Below are positions 52,595-63,442 of a stretch of 64,000 bases of DNA, one piece after another. Made by a program: the position numbers and the translations under genes. The first letter of the stretch is position 1; each line of letters starts with the position of its first letter. This DNA comes from Chaetoceros tenuissimus (taxonomy: Eukaryota; Bacillariophyta; Thalassiosirophyceae; Chaetocerotales; Chaetocerotaceae). Location of the stretch: the NCBI GenBank assembly GCA_021927905.1, contig BLLK01000060.1:124001-188000 (forward strand). The letters are read 5' to 3'. The notes beneath the pieces were generated by a model. It searched no databases. It was not told where the DNA came from and saw only the letters and a list, made by a program, of their open reading frames with translations.

Positions 52595-53707
52595 ATGCAG
52601 CTGACGGCTGAAGATAGGAAAAGTATCATTGAAGCTCACATTCAGAGACTTCAAATTTTCCCGCCGAGACAATCATCTTTTCGAGTCATCGCCATTATAT
52701 ATTATACTCTTCTCAACGACAATCTTGAATATAAGGTGATTGGAGCAAATGATGAACCGTGCTATATGAATGGTGGTATCTGCGCTGAACGAGCAGCACT
52801 CGTACAACTTCGATTCTTGCCAGTCGATAAAATCACAAAGATTGTGATTGTCACTGATTCTAAAGATCCAATTTTCCCCGGTTTCCTTTGTAGAGAATTC
52901 ATGATTGGTCAATGGAGTAGTGCTAGCAAAGATGCCAAGAGATCTATTGATCCCGAGACGATGCCAATCATCACTGCTGGAAGTTTATGTTTGTGCAAGG
53001 ATTGTAATTTAGATATTGCATCCAAGTCCAAGGTATTATCGCCTCATGTTGGGAATGATGAAATGATTGAAAAACTAAGGAGTTGCAGTTGCGAAAAAGC
53101 TGAAGATGGCAACTTTTATCACAAGTGGGGTACAGTAAAGACCAGTTTGAGTAAACTCTACCCCTATCCATCCCCATATGTTACATTAACTGCAATGGAA
53201 GCATATACGTTAGGAGACAGGTCCTTACCTATGCGATTCGAGGAGTCTCTATCTCAGAGATTATCCGGTATTTCATTGGACACTGTCTCTAATTTGATTG
53301 ATGATGCAAAGAGGATGGCTATTGAAAGAGATGATAGAAAATCTTTGCACCCAATACAATACGCTGCAGCTGTATTGTTTGCAAACGGAAAAATAAAGAC
53401 AACCACTCAAAAGAAAGCATTGGAATATGGATGTTCGGTCGATGCTGTACATCAATTGATTCCTTATATAGAAAATATGGATTCAAAGCCGATCTTGTTC
53501 GTTCAGACAGATCAATTTGGTATTCCGCATCCACCATTTGCATCTGCACGAGCTGTTTTATACGAATTTGGCCATGGTGAATGTCATGTTCTAGTGTCAA
53601 AATATATTGAAGATACGTCCAATAATGAATATTTTCAAATTGATGCAGTCCAAGTAAAAGATATCGCTCCAGCAGCACCAGATATTGGGGAATTATTCAG
53701 TAGTTGA
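52595..53707 (+). CDS. Cytidine deaminase-like protein, double domain, zinc site incomplete
   Basis: 370 residues, one exon. The first domain has NGGICAERAALVQL, giving the metal-ligand Cys63 and catalytic Glu65 of cytidine deaminases. The second signature, normally PCxxC, reads FPGFLCREF here, so the first Cys is replaced by Gly96. A further Cys cluster (LCLCKDCN, SCSCEKAE) lies in a long insertion and could supply a ligand. The second half (QYAAAVLFANGKI, then YGCSVDAVHQL, then PHPPFASARAVLYEFG) looks like a degenerate deaminase domain without catalytic residues, as in the two-domain dimeric CDAs. Activity on cytidine is therefore uncertain; a regulatory or divergent deaminase is possible. 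Confidence 0.78.
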   Translation: MQLTAEDRKSIIEAHIQRLQIFPPRQSSFRVIAIIYYTLLNDNLEYKVIGANDEPCYMNGGICAERAALVQLRFLPVDKITKIVIVTDSKDPIFPGFLCREFMIGQWSSASKDAKRSIDPETMPIITAGSLCLCKDCNLDIASKSKVLSPHVGNDEMIEKLRSCSCEKAEDGNFYHKWGTVKTSLSKLYPYPSPYVTLTAMEAYTLGDRSLPMRFEESLSQRLSGISLDTVSNLIDDAKRMAIERDDRKSLHPIQYAAAVLFANGKIKTTTQKKALEYGCSVDAVHQLIPYIENMDSKPILFVQTDQFGIPHPPFASARAVLYEFGHGECHVLVSKYIEDTSNNEYFQIDAVQVKDIAPAAPDIGELFSS

Positions 53708-54218
53708 ATACCAGTGAAAATGAAGTGTAATTAGGTTTAATACTCAAATAAATATTGTCAATACTCGTGTTCTTTAATATTTTTAAGAAGGTTGAATGGT
53801 AGGCGTAGGAATTGCCTTCAAATGAAGATTAGAAGTGCAAAGACCAGCCTACGGTATCACAAGCATAGATACACAATGACAATAAGTAGGAAAGTCTTTT
53901 ATGTTCATTCGTGCGTTAAATGGCATCTAAATTCTTCACACGTCATCTGTTTTCCACATTTGCCACCTCATCAGAACACAAATAAATTTGAAAATGCACA
54001 ACTCTTCCCTCCAACCAAGGAAGAAAACATGAAAATACAATGGGTCTGCATGGTGATCTGAAATCTGATGTATGAGAAAGATGTTTCAAACCAACCAAAG
54101 CCTTTGTTCATAAAAATTGCAGAAAGATAACTTTCTCGCAAAGATAATTCCATAGGACACTTACTTACTTTTAAAGTGGCTTGAACTCATTCAAATTTAG
54201 AAGTTTATCAAAATCAAT
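53708..54218. other. Intergenic
   Basis: About 510 bp, AT-rich; short frames on both strands lack domains. No feature supported. Confidence 0.4.
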
Positions 54219-55963
54219 ATGCCTCCTCAACAAACCTATCAAAACATCAACGTTGTTAACTTTCCTGACGATGATTGCAATGAAAAGTTGCAGAAAGATA
54301 TGGAATACATTGAACCTGCTTTCGATTCTAATCTCCGAAGAACTCAGTTTCTGCCTGCCACTTTCAATCTTGTTGCAACCATTGTAAGTTTATTCTGTTG
54401 CATGAATCTTTCTCATAATCACACTTTTTCTCATTTTTCTTTTCAAAAACTAAAGGTTGGAGGCGGGGTTTTGTCACTTCCACTAGCATTTGCAAAAGCT
54501 GGAATCATTCCATCTATTTTGCTCATGATCTTCGCGGCAGTCATCACAGATTTTTCATTGTACATTATATGCTCATGTGCCCGTCGAACAAATCCAGGAG
54601 CAACGAGTTACATGGAAATAGTCAAGTATGCATTTGGACCAGGTGCAGAAATTGCAACTACAAGTATTCTCGTCACATATTTATCAGGAGTACTTGTTGG
54701 ATTTTGCGTTTTACTCAAGGGGATCTTTGCACCACTTGCAAAAGATGTGCTAGACTTGATGGGAGGAAGTCTAGGTGGAATTCAAGAGACTGATAAATTT
54801 GATGCAATCATTTTGTTCATCATTCTAGTATTGATGGCTCCACTGATGATTCAACGCAATCTCTACGCCTTGAGAAACATTTGCTATGTGGGATTTTCTT
54901 CGGTTTGTTTCATTGCAATTACCATTGGTATCAGAGCTTACCAGAGAAACTTCGTAGATGCTAAAGCAGAAAACATTGATTTTAATATCAAATGGATGGC
55001 AAGCAGTTGGGATGACATCTTGTTTGCATTTCCAGTTATCGTATTGGCATTCCTGTGTGCTTTCAACATGGTTGAAGTTCATACGGTAAGTTGAAACGAT
55101 GATATATAGCTCGTCATGATTATTATATCCTCCGTCATACTTATTTCCTCTACTAATTCTAGGCACTAGTACAACCAACCCGTGCTAGAGTGAATAGTGT
55201 TATTCACATCTCTGTCATTTCCTGCTTCTTTCTTTTTGTTGCGTTTGGCCTCGTCGGCTATTTTTACGCATACAACACAGTATTGGGGAATATTTTCCTC
55301 AACTTTGATCCATCCGATAAATTGATTCTTACTGGTAGACTTGGGATGGGTTTGACTCTCATGTTTGGTATGCCAATGTCTTTGTTACCATGTAGAGAAG
55401 CCTTTTTCAGTCTTTTAAAGCAGATCAAAGCTCATCGATCAAATACTTTGGCAGCAGTAGCAGTAGAGGTACCATTGGGAACAGATAACATGAATGAAGG
55501 CAAAAGCCTATTGCAGAAAAGTACTTCGACTACTTGTCACTCAGCTTCCAGTTTGGACTATGCATCCATGAATGAAAGCAATGAGAAGTTGAATAGAATG
55601 GAAACAAGAAGTACATGCATGGAAGATGATATTGAAGAAATGGAAATTGACATGGATGTTTCGGTTGCGAGTAGCAGTGGAATGAGTGAAACAAGAAATG
55701 CATTTGTTCATGTGTTTGTCACTCTAGCATTTGCAACCTTTGGTTACATTGGTGCAGTATTTGTTCCTGGTGTGGAGTATGTTTGGCGCATCCTAGGTTC
55801 ATCCATGGGCATGATTATTGCATTCATTGTTCCTGCTCTTTGTTATCTCAAGATTAGAGGTCATAAAGGAGTTCGAAAAACTACTGCTGGAGCTTTCCTT
55901 TTGCTTGTTTTTTCAATTGTTGCAGCAATTATTTGTACAGTTAAAGCAGTTTCGTCGTCATAG
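54219..55963 (+). CDS. Amino acid/auxin permease-family (AAAP) transporter
   Basis: Three exons, 54219-54383, 54456-55085 and 55163-55963; introns 72 and 77 nt, GT-AG, phase 0; 531 residues. The first splice falls exactly in the helix-1 signature: NLVATI joins VGGGVLSLPLAFAKAG, the G-x-G-x-L-x-L-P motif of the family (Slc36/38-type). About eleven membrane segments follow. A long cytosolic loop (about 380-440, Ser/Glu-rich with MEEMEIDMD) lies late in the protein, before the last three helices. It probably exports or imports neutral amino acids at the plasma membrane or vacuole; substrate unknown. Confidence 0.9.
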
Positions 55964-56162
55964 ATTTTTTATACTGAGAAGTAGATTAGATTTAGAAAAG
56001 AAAATATGTAATAGATAATGAAAATTTTTGAATCAAGCTAATAGCATTTACAATACAGTGCTCATCTTGAAAGTAATAGTGTAATATGTGAACAACTCTG
56101 ATCTATTGTGGTTTGGTGGAGTCTATCTAACTACTCAAACTTGCAGCTTTACTCCACAGTGT

Positions 56163-56704
56163 TCACTTATTTGTAATCATTTTATGCTTTGGTTGCAACT
56201 TGCCTGCGACAAATTGAAATGTATTCTTGACACCTTTCAGTAAATTCTCAATAACATGATGCCGTTCATTGATTCTCCTAGTCGTTTGAACCAAATTTGT
56301 AGTTGCCCTCCTGACTTTCTGCAATATATTATGTTTTTCATCAAGTTGCTTAGCTCTATTGTTGGCAGCCACAACTACTGAACCCGCTGATTTTGCCACA
56401 TCTAATAACATCATGAATGAGTTGCTGTAGGAAGCAATCAATGAGAATTACGCATCTACTACTCACCTCCACCGCGTGTATTCTGAGTAGCTAACGCACC
56501 AACACCAACCGCACCAACAACTGCTACGATTGGACCAGCAGCTACTAAACCCGCTACACCACCAGCAACAGCAGCACCTGTTACGACGCCTACATCTCTC
56601 TTGACTTTCTGAAATCTAGTTTGTCCACTGTTGTTTAATTCAGATGATGTGGGGATATCCACCATATCATAATCTTCTTCAATTGGTACTAATTGGTCTG
56701 ACAT
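56163..56704 (-). CDS. Small protein with Ala/Gly/Val membrane segment and amphipathic tail
   Basis: Two exons: complement of 56467-56704 and 56163-56401, with a 65-nt GT-AG intron in phase 1; 158 residues. The junction reads TQNTRGG then DVAKSAGSVVVAANNRAK. An acidic N-terminus (IEEDYDMVDIP) precedes a glycine-zipper-like hydrophobic stretch (GAAVAGGVAGLVAAGPIVA, VVGAVGVGALA) and a basic helix (KQLDEKHNILQKVRRATTNL, then NERHHVIENLLKGVKNT). A similar arrangement, a Gly/Ala membrane patch plus repeated D-x-K/E-H helices, occurs in algal and plant proteins of unknown role. Membrane-associated; function not assignable. Confidence 0.65.
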
Positions 56705-57052
56705 AATTCTCAAGCGCTGTCTATATTTGTTATTATTAATCTCCTTTATTTGATCAAGCGAGAATTCTCTTAGTTTTCAAGTTCTGATGTTTGTGAAGTT
56801 GCGTTCAAAATGTTCTGTTGATGTCGCTTTCTGATGTTGTACGTAGGGAAAAGAGTTCGGCGGAGTATTGTGACTTCGTGTCAAAAATGGCCTGACCAAT
56901 GACGTAGTGCGTAGAAAAGAATTCCAATAATCCGTTGGAAGAAAAGTTGAACTCGTCAACCTCCTCCGCTTTGTTTCACCTACCTACTACAGTGACAACA
57001 ATAAGTAAATAGAAAGTAGCAATGCAAATAGTTATTCAACCTATATAGAAAA
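56705..57052. other. Divergent spacer
   Basis: About 350 bp between the small membrane-protein gene and the F-box-like gene. No repeat or RNA gene seen; presumably both promoters. Confidence 0.4.
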
Positions 57053-57886
57053 ATGGAATATAAAGCGAGCGGTATGAATAACGAAACTCATGATCGAAAA
57101 AGAGCTCGTGTCATTGAGCAAAAGCAGTTCCAAATAACTTCAGCATCAAGACCCACTCATGGAAATGGAGCTCCAATAGCAATGCTACCCGATGAAATAC
57201 TCCAAAACTGCTTTTCATACCTAGACAGTGGAAATTATGAATTCATAGCCTCAGTGTGTCATTTATTCCATCAAAACTATGATGGCGAGAGATGTACAAG
57301 TTTGAAAATGGCCATGAGTTCCTTATCAAGAATTAGGCATGCTTTGGCTGTGGCGCCTTACTTTTTCAAAGAAGAAATGATTGTCTATGCTGCCAAAAGT
57401 AACCAGAAGGAAGTATTACAATACATTTTACAATTTGAAGCATGGAGATTTGCACGGAATACCAAAGTTACTTTGGAATGGCTTTGTTGTCCAAGTAATA
57501 CAACATGGGGAGAAGATGCATGCAGAATGGCTGCTGCACAAGGAAAATTAATTGTTTTGCAATGGTTGCGTAAATATGAATGTCCTTGGAATCATAGGAC
57601 CTGTACGGAAGCAGTTATGCATAATCACTTTCATATTTTGGCATTTTGTAATGAAAACGAATGTCCATGGAATAAAAATACATTTGCAGCTGCTCTCTGT
57701 ATTCAAGATTACTACAAAGGATTGATTCATTATCCTATTCTTCCATATAAAGCAAAAGATGATCAAATCATGGCATTTTTGAAAGAAAAAGGGTGTCCTA
57801 GACCTGACAAGAGAGATTGGAGATGGAGTGAAGGAGCTTTTTCCTTTTCTACAAGGGTGCCATTTTTGTTGGCAAATCAAGAATAG
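57053..57886 (+). CDS. F-box-like protein with ankyrin-type repeats
   Basis: 277 residues, single exon. An F-box-like helix set follows a basic N-terminus: PIAMLPDEILQNCFSYLDSG (about 43-62) with YEFIASVCHLFHQNY. The C-terminal part has degenerate repeats ending in C-P-W: DACRMAAAQGKLIVLQWLRK...CPW, TCTEAVMHNHFHILAFCNEN...CPW, then MAFLKEKGCPRP. This repeat type, common in stramenopile and giant-virus ankyrin families, usually follows an F-box and recruits substrates to SCF ubiquitin ligases. The substrate is unknown. Confidence 0.75.
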   Translation: MEYKASGMNNETHDRKRARVIEQKQFQITSASRPTHGNGAPIAMLPDEILQNCFSYLDSGNYEFIASVCHLFHQNYDGERCTSLKMAMSSLSRIRHALAVAPYFFKEEMIVYAAKSNQKEVLQYILQFEAWRFARNTKVTLEWLCCPSNTTWGEDACRMAAAQGKLIVLQWLRKYECPWNHRTCTEAVMHNHFHILAFCNENECPWNKNTFAAALCIQDYYKGLIHYPILPYKAKDDQIMAFLKEKGCPRPDKRDWRWSEGAFSFSTRVPFLLANQE

Positions 57887-58316
57887 GTCGTTGTATTATA
57901 ACTATATGTGGATGCATGATTTTCATGTATGTATTTTTGTAAGAGTAAGAGATAGAGTTGTGTTTTAGAAGAGAAAAAATAATTAGAAAATATTACGTCA
58001 TTGTAAATGATGACATCATGTCATCTAGACATGCTTGCCCGTCATTGAGACCTTCATCTCCACTGTTGATGTGCGCGCCACGCGCACTCATCTTTCCACG
58101 AGAAGAATCATAGCATTTCCACCCCAGATAATCATCACTCGCATAGTATTCATCTAGTTCCCTTTTTGAACATCTTGTTCACACTACCGTAGTTAGTTAC
58201 TGTTTCAGCATCCACCATTCATTTCTGTGGTATTTTTCATTAAACCCATAATCCATAATATACGACGTATACCAGAACCATATCTCATCATATATTTCTA
58301 ATTCGAGTCCTCTACA
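57887..58316. other. Intergenic
   Basis: About 430 bp. It holds ACGTCATT and ATGACATCAT motifs (about 57994-58024), variants of the TGACGTCA element, upstream of the EamA transporter gene, and a CGCGCGCCACGCGC-like G+C-rich patch near 58073-58088. No gene supported. Confidence 0.4.
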
Positions 58317-59561
58317 ATGAATGATAGTGAACTAACAGGAGTGCTTGCAGCTCTCTCAGCTCAATTTTTCATGGCCGTAGGCTTCATAATATGGGATGTA
58401 ACGTGGAAACATTCAAACGGATCTGCATTTGCTCTCAATCTTTTCAAATGTAACCTTGCATCGATAATATTTTTAATAACGGCTTCAATCTTTGGATATG
58501 GTACAAGTGAATTAGATTTGGCATCAAATAGTGATATTGGTCAGTCAATAGGTTTCTTAGTGTTATCAGGTTACATTGGAATTGTTGTAGGTGATTTACT
58601 ATGGCTTGAGGCTTTGAGATTGCTGGGTGCATCGAACGTCTTTGTTATTGATACACTCAAACCATTTGCAGCAACATTATTGGGATATCTCATCTTGGGT
58701 GAAAACATTCAGAAGGTTGCCTTTTCTGGCATCGTTTTGACAGTGGTTGGAATATTGATTGTTAGTCTGCAACAGGAAATGAAAAGCTCTGATGATAATG
58801 TGGAGGATGAAAATAAATTAGAAGAAGAAAAGAAAGAGTTGAAAAGCACATTGAGAATGAATAGTAAAGATTGGAATGCTTCGTTGAAAGAAAATGATAA
58901 AATCATTCAGCAAGATGAAAATACTTCAGCGTTCGTAGGCGAGGTAGATGAGGAGGCAGTCTCCTCGGTCAACATTCCAATAAGGACAGAAGCGGATGTC
59001 GTAGGGGAGGCCGATATTGATCAAGAGAAAGTTGAAGTTAGCCGCTGTTCATGGAATAAACAGAAAGGATTTTTACTTGCCATTGCAAATGTCTTCCTTG
59101 ATGCATACGGATCTGTACTCACAAAGCAACATGGACAATATTTCACGTCTTTTACAATAAATCTTGTTCGATTTGGTTCATCTGGAATCTTTATGGTTCT
59201 CTTGTCAGTTGCAATGAGATTATTAGGAAAGAAGAAAGATTGTCGGTCCAATACTCAGTCTACAAAAGATACAGAAAACTTGTGGTATAAATTACCAAAT
59301 ATGTCAAAACGAAACTGGGCTAAGATAACTTGTGGTGTTCTTTTCGTTACATACATCTGCCCTCTATTAAGCAATTATGCTTTGTTCGAAATACCGTTGG
59401 GTTTAGCATTGACACTTGGGTCAATCACTCCATTGTACGGTATGATATTGGAATGGATGATCCATGGTGAAGAAAAGAAGCCAACATTGTATTCAATATT
59501 AGGCGCTCTACTTGCTATCGGTGGTGTGGTAATTTTAGGATTCTTTCGTAGCACTGAATAA
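58317..59561 (+). CDS. EamA/DMT-superfamily transporter
   Basis: 414 residues, single exon, about ten membrane helices in two EamA halves. The first half runs from GVLAALSAQFFMAVGFIIWD to VLTVVGILIVSLQQE with GDLLWLEALRLLGASN and DTLKPFAATLLGYLILGE, typical of the family. A hydrophilic, acidic loop (about 155-245) joins it to the second half, FLLAIANVFLDAYGSVLTKQ, with a family-like GLALTLGSITPLYGMILEW near the end. DMT members move metabolites or sugars and nucleotide sugars; the substrate is not predictable here. No plastid leader. Confidence 0.85.
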   Translation: MNDSELTGVLAALSAQFFMAVGFIIWDVTWKHSNGSAFALNLFKCNLASIIFLITASIFGYGTSELDLASNSDIGQSIGFLVLSGYIGIVVGDLLWLEALRLLGASNVFVIDTLKPFAATLLGYLILGENIQKVAFSGIVLTVVGILIVSLQQEMKSSDDNVEDENKLEEEKKELKSTLRMNSKDWNASLKENDKIIQQDENTSAFVGEVDEEAVSSVNIPIRTEADVVGEADIDQEKVEVSRCSWNKQKGFLLAIANVFLDAYGSVLTKQHGQYFTSFTINLVRFGSSGIFMVLLSVAMRLLGKKKDCRSNTQSTKDTENLWYKLPNMSKRNWAKITCGVLFVTYICPLLSNYALFEIPLGLALTLGSITPLYGMILEWMIHGEEKKPTLYSILGALLAIGGVVILGFFRSTE

Positions 59562-59654
59562 TGCAAATCTCAAACTAATTGTAACTTTTGCCGCTTCTCA
59601 ATGTTTTGTAATACTAACGTAACTTCGTGTAAAATGACATTTAAATTAAAAAGT

Positions 59655-61220
59655 TTAACCACTCTTACTAATCTTCTCCATTTCACTGCGAAGTTTCATT
59701 GCATTTTCGTTCCCCTTGTCTAAGTATGCATAGACTGCCTCATAATATTTCAAAACATCATCTTCCGATGGCCCATACGTACCATCATCATTTGGTGCAT
59801 TAAGTGATTTCACCAAAAGAGTTTCAAAGTCTCTTACAGTGTTCATTTCTCCTCGAAGACCCTCCATCAAGTCGTCAATATATGTCTTATGTGCAGCTAG
59901 AAGCTGATTTGCAACTACGTAGTTTTCATTGGGTTTCTTATCGCCTAAAACGTTACCTGAAGATAAAGTAGAAGCAGATCCAACAGATCTACCTCTTTGT
60001 ACAGACATTTTTGGTTTTGTTGGCATCGATTTGCGAGAAGCACCGCGATCTGGGGAGGTGATGCTACCAAAAGGCTTAGAGCGAGAGGATCCTGGAGGAA
60101 GAATATTATCTCCGCCGGATCTTGACTTCATTCTACTATTACTTCTCACGCTGCCATTACTTCTTCCATTTGTAGCGCGATATCCAGGTCTGCTGCTCTT
60201 ACTGGTTCTGCTCACGAAACTACTATTGCTAGTCCAGCTATTAATACTGGATTTACTACCTTTGCTTCCCCATGATCGATCATCACCGTCATCTTCACCT
60301 ATATGTGTCACGCCCTCTTTATCGGCTTTCATTGCTAAATTAACGATACTTTTCTTCAATCTAGCATCCTTTGATAGAATTCCATCAGGTTTGTGTACAA
60401 TTTCACTCCACAACTCTGGATAATTCCTTCGAAAGATCTCAAACGCTTTCTTTGCTTCTGTTCTTACAGACTGAGCAGGGTCCGTCATAGCCCTCGCCAG
60501 TCCATTTCCAATGTGAGTACAAATATTACTGGTCAAGTATGGATGTCCCTCACTTCCATTGTCGCTCCAGTGCTTCACTATCAAATTTAAGTAAATGACG
60601 CAAGCTTCACGCACTTCTCTCGCTTTATCCTTTCTCAATCTTTCGAGTAGAACTGGAAGGCCCGACTTAAATCGGCAAAGTCGTATGATTGTGGTCATCA
60701 TTTCCATTGCATAAGTTCTAATCACATTCACAGTTTGTGCATGCATGGACAGTACAGGTGTGAGCAAATCTTTTAGTAGATATTTGCACATATCGGAACC
60801 AGGGGGGTTCGCATCTTTTACTCTTTGAACAAGAAATGCCAAATGCTGAGTAGTATGTTTTACAACCGTAGATCTAGGATTGAGAAGCAAGGAAGATATA
60901 GGATGGCTCAGTCTTCTGAGAGCTGTGTAACTTTTATACCATGGCAAAATTCCAGATGCTTGTGAATGCTTTGAGGGCTCACCATTTTCGGGCAAGTGAC
61001 TAATTAGAGTCTCAAATGCAAGCGTTCTTCCTCTCCACTCGTCTTTAAGAAGTGAGTCCAGTGCTGAGATGAAGCTTTCAATTGGTTCATCATCAATCAT
61101 ATTTCCACTTTCATCATGTGTTCTTAGATTGCTAGATGATCCACGACGCACAGAGGAACCCGACCTACTACGAGGTCTACCAGTAGGTCCTTTTGATCTG
61201 GATCTGCTGCGTACATTCAT
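59655..61220 (-). CDS. TOG/CLASP-N domain microtubule-associated protein
   Basis: 521 residues, single exon. A basic Arg/Ser-rich N-terminus (NVRSRSRSKGPTGRPRSRSG) leads to an alpha-solenoid of about 230 residues: FISALDSLLKDEWRGRTLAF, HPISSLLLNPRSTVVKHTTQ, LLTPVLSMHAQTVNVIRTYA, LLERLRKDKAREVREACVIY, AMTDPAQSVRTEAKKAFEIF. Paired helices with W-R and V-R positions are the tubulin-binding pattern of CLASP-type TOG domains. A Ser/Arg/Gly-rich, probably disordered region (about 300-430) is followed by a C-terminal helix (NQLLAAHKTYIDDLMEGLRG). It is shorter than animal CLASP and holds one clear TOG domain. Likely acts on spindle or cortical microtubules. Confidence 0.82.
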   Translation of the reverse strand: MNVRSRSRSKGPTGRPRSRSGSSVRRGSSSNLRTHDESGNMIDDEPIESFISALDSLLKDEWRGRTLAFETLISHLPENGEPSKHSQASGILPWYKSYTALRRLSHPISSLLLNPRSTVVKHTTQHLAFLVQRVKDANPPGSDMCKYLLKDLLTPVLSMHAQTVNVIRTYAMEMMTTIIRLCRFKSGLPVLLERLRKDKAREVREACVIYLNLIVKHWSDNGSEGHPYLTSNICTHIGNGLARAMTDPAQSVRTEAKKAFEIFRRNYPELWSEIVHKPDGILSKDARLKKSIVNLAMKADKEGVTHIGEDDGDDRSWGSKGSKSSINSWTSNSSFVSRTSKSSRPGYRATNGRSNGSVRSNSRMKSRSGGDNILPPGSSRSKPFGSITSPDRGASRKSMPTKPKMSVQRGRSVGSASTLSSGNVLGDKKPNENYVVANQLLAAHKTYIDDLMEGLRGEMNTVRDFETLLVKSLNAPNDDGTYGPSEDDVLKYYEAVYAYLDKGNENAMKLRSEMEKISKSG

Positions 61221-61845
61221 TTTGATTGTATCTCAGGAAAGAAAATAGATAATTATGGACAAAAGAGTAAAAAGATTTTGGCTGTAATTTTGTAGTACTT
61301 TTGACCGGTGCTAGAGAATCACTTTCCTGCTTTTTCTGAAAGTCTACTGTATGAAAAGGGTCAAGAGAGATTGATTCAAATATCCTATGGGTTTACTGTA
61401 ATGATATGAATGTATGTGATAGGCTCCAACTTCAAAATTAATGAGATGTGAAAAAGAAAAAGAAAACGGCGTTTTTGGCGAGGCGTCGATGATCGATGAT
61501 CTCTCCACTGTGTTGTTTGAGCCCCTCCGTTCAGTATTAAATGTACGTACGAAATAAATTCGAGCTAAAAAGAGAGCACTGAGTACTGTCATTGGAAAGT
61601 TTTATACTTGGCATTCTTTCTGTACTAAGTATGACTAAACAATTGAAATTTATTCTACTTCAATCATATCGAGATCTATTTTCAACAAGTTTACTGTAGG
61701 CTTTATTAAATCTCGCCTTAAATAAATAGACCAAGGATAAAAGACTGGTTCGTTATAAAAAATCTTATAAATTTTGTATTTACAATGCCTTCTAACTAAC
61801 TTGTTATCAGAAAACTTTCTTCTCTCATATGGTTTGCTTTGATAA
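61221..61845. other. Intergenic
   Basis: About 625 bp between the TOG gene start and the 3' end of the glycosyltransferase gene. GTACGTACG at about 61544-61552; no gene or RNA supported. Confidence 0.4.
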
Positions 61846-63442
61846 TTAGTCTAGACACTGCTCTCTCCACTCTTCCATGAAGACTTGGGCCCTTCTCGTC
61901 CGCTCATCAGTTGCAATAAGATCGTCCCTGTCATTGAAATCTGGAGAAAGACCTGACTCTTTGAGGTTAGTATCTAAGTGGTGTGAAAAGTGAACCACTC
62001 GACTATCATCAGTAGGGGTGCAATCAATATCGCCCTTTGCTTTGTATGGGGCTTCTTTGACGACGCCATCATATACGAAGATAAGATTATTAGATTCATC
62101 ACAGCCGACGTCTCTAAGCATGTACATGTCACTTGGAAAGTTTTCTTCTGTTTTATCTAGCTGCTCTGTTATAAGAATGGCGACTCTTTCCCATTCTTCT
62201 TTGGATGCTGATATGAGAGATGGTACGTGTGCTGCAGAAAAGGAAATGTTATATGAGTGCAAAACACAAAGTAGTGAATGGTGAAGATACTAAAAAAACC
62301 TTACCTTCGAAAGAAGTGAATTGTCCGTTATTGATGAGTGTATCTGGTAACGCATCCTCAATTGGAAAGTGCATAGGGAAAGTATCAAAGTCACTTTGAA
62401 AACCTCCTACGGTAGCCATAGCAAGGTAGCGGTAAAAACAGTATTGATTGTAGGTGTCTGTTGGAAATGCCTTCTCTACTGCCTCTTTCATGGTTTCAAA
62501 GTAAGGATGAGCTTTCGCATCATCAAGTGTTAGTATCCTTGTATCAAAACCAGCTAGTTCCCATTCCTGTTTCCATAAATCAATCATACCATCACGATCA
62601 TCATTGCTCAAATGTGCGTAAAAGGTATGCATGAGCGGTCGAGGCTTGACTAATCTGAAGCCATGTCCTACTCCAACATTCACACAATAGCTATTGAGAT
62701 TTTTCCAAGATAAAGCACCATCTAAATCCATTCTAGGATGAACATTAAGTGCAGTTTCTACTCGATCTAGTTTGTCATTTCGTAATAACATTGCATGAGC
62801 TCCTCCGAAGAATTTTCCTCTTCCTTTTCTAGTCTCAAAAACATAATCATTCACCATGGGAAATTCTTCGCCCGACTCTTTGTAACAATCAAACCGAATG
62901 ATATCCCAGTCGTCAGGAACAAGATTTGCAGACATTCTTAACTTGTGCATATCAGTAACTTCAAAGTTGTCACTAAGTAGCAGTGATACCCCTGACCTTT
63001 TAAACTTTTTTGAATGTATCAAATTTAAAGTAGTATCTACCAATCCTGATTCTCTTATACACCGTTCTTTATCATCAAAGTCACAAATATATGGCAAGCC
63101 CTTCATTGCTGGCACCCTCGAATATCGTATTCCTCTATTTGGAAGAAACCAAGACAGCCATGACTCCATCTTCTCCTTCTTTTCTATTTCTTCATCGAGA
63201 TTGATGTAAAAGAAATGGTCTATGGTGATTAAGTCTGGTAATTCTCCATTGTTCCCTTTGAGCTTATCTTCGATATCTGATTCAGGCACAATAGAATCAC
63301 TGAGTACAACAGTTTCGAAGCGATTTTCTTCCTTTAGACCTCTCATTGTCTTGTATTCATCGCCGGGTTCATCTAAGAAGCATAAAAGAGCTGCGCAAAG
63401 GAAGATGGTAAGAGCCTTCCGATAACCTACTTTAGAAGTCAT
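61846..63442 (-). CDS. Two-domain glycosyltransferase (GT25-like plus DXD sugar-binding type)
   Basis: Two exons: complement of 62305-63442 and 61846-62231, with a 73-nt GT-AG intron in phase 1; 507 residues. A type II signal anchor lies at the N-terminus (ALTIFLCAALLCFL), as in Golgi enzymes. The first domain (about 75-290) has HFFYINLDEEIEKKEKMESW, RYSRVPAMKG and a KFFGGAHAMLLRND strand, resembling family GT25. The second (about 295-400) reads MHTFYAHL...YNQYCFYRYLAMATVGGFQSDFDTFP; QSDFDTFP holds a DXD motif and the whole matches the sugar-binding-region (capsular/mannosyl-type) glycosyltransferases. The C-terminal exon is a charged tail. A likely role is Golgi glycan synthesis; donor and acceptor unknown. 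Confidence 0.8.

Noticed and set aside
59929-60423. 164-codon Leu-rich frame on the plus strand
   Set aside because: Antisense to the Ser/Arg-rich part of the TOG protein; hydrophobicity is a codon-reversal artefact.
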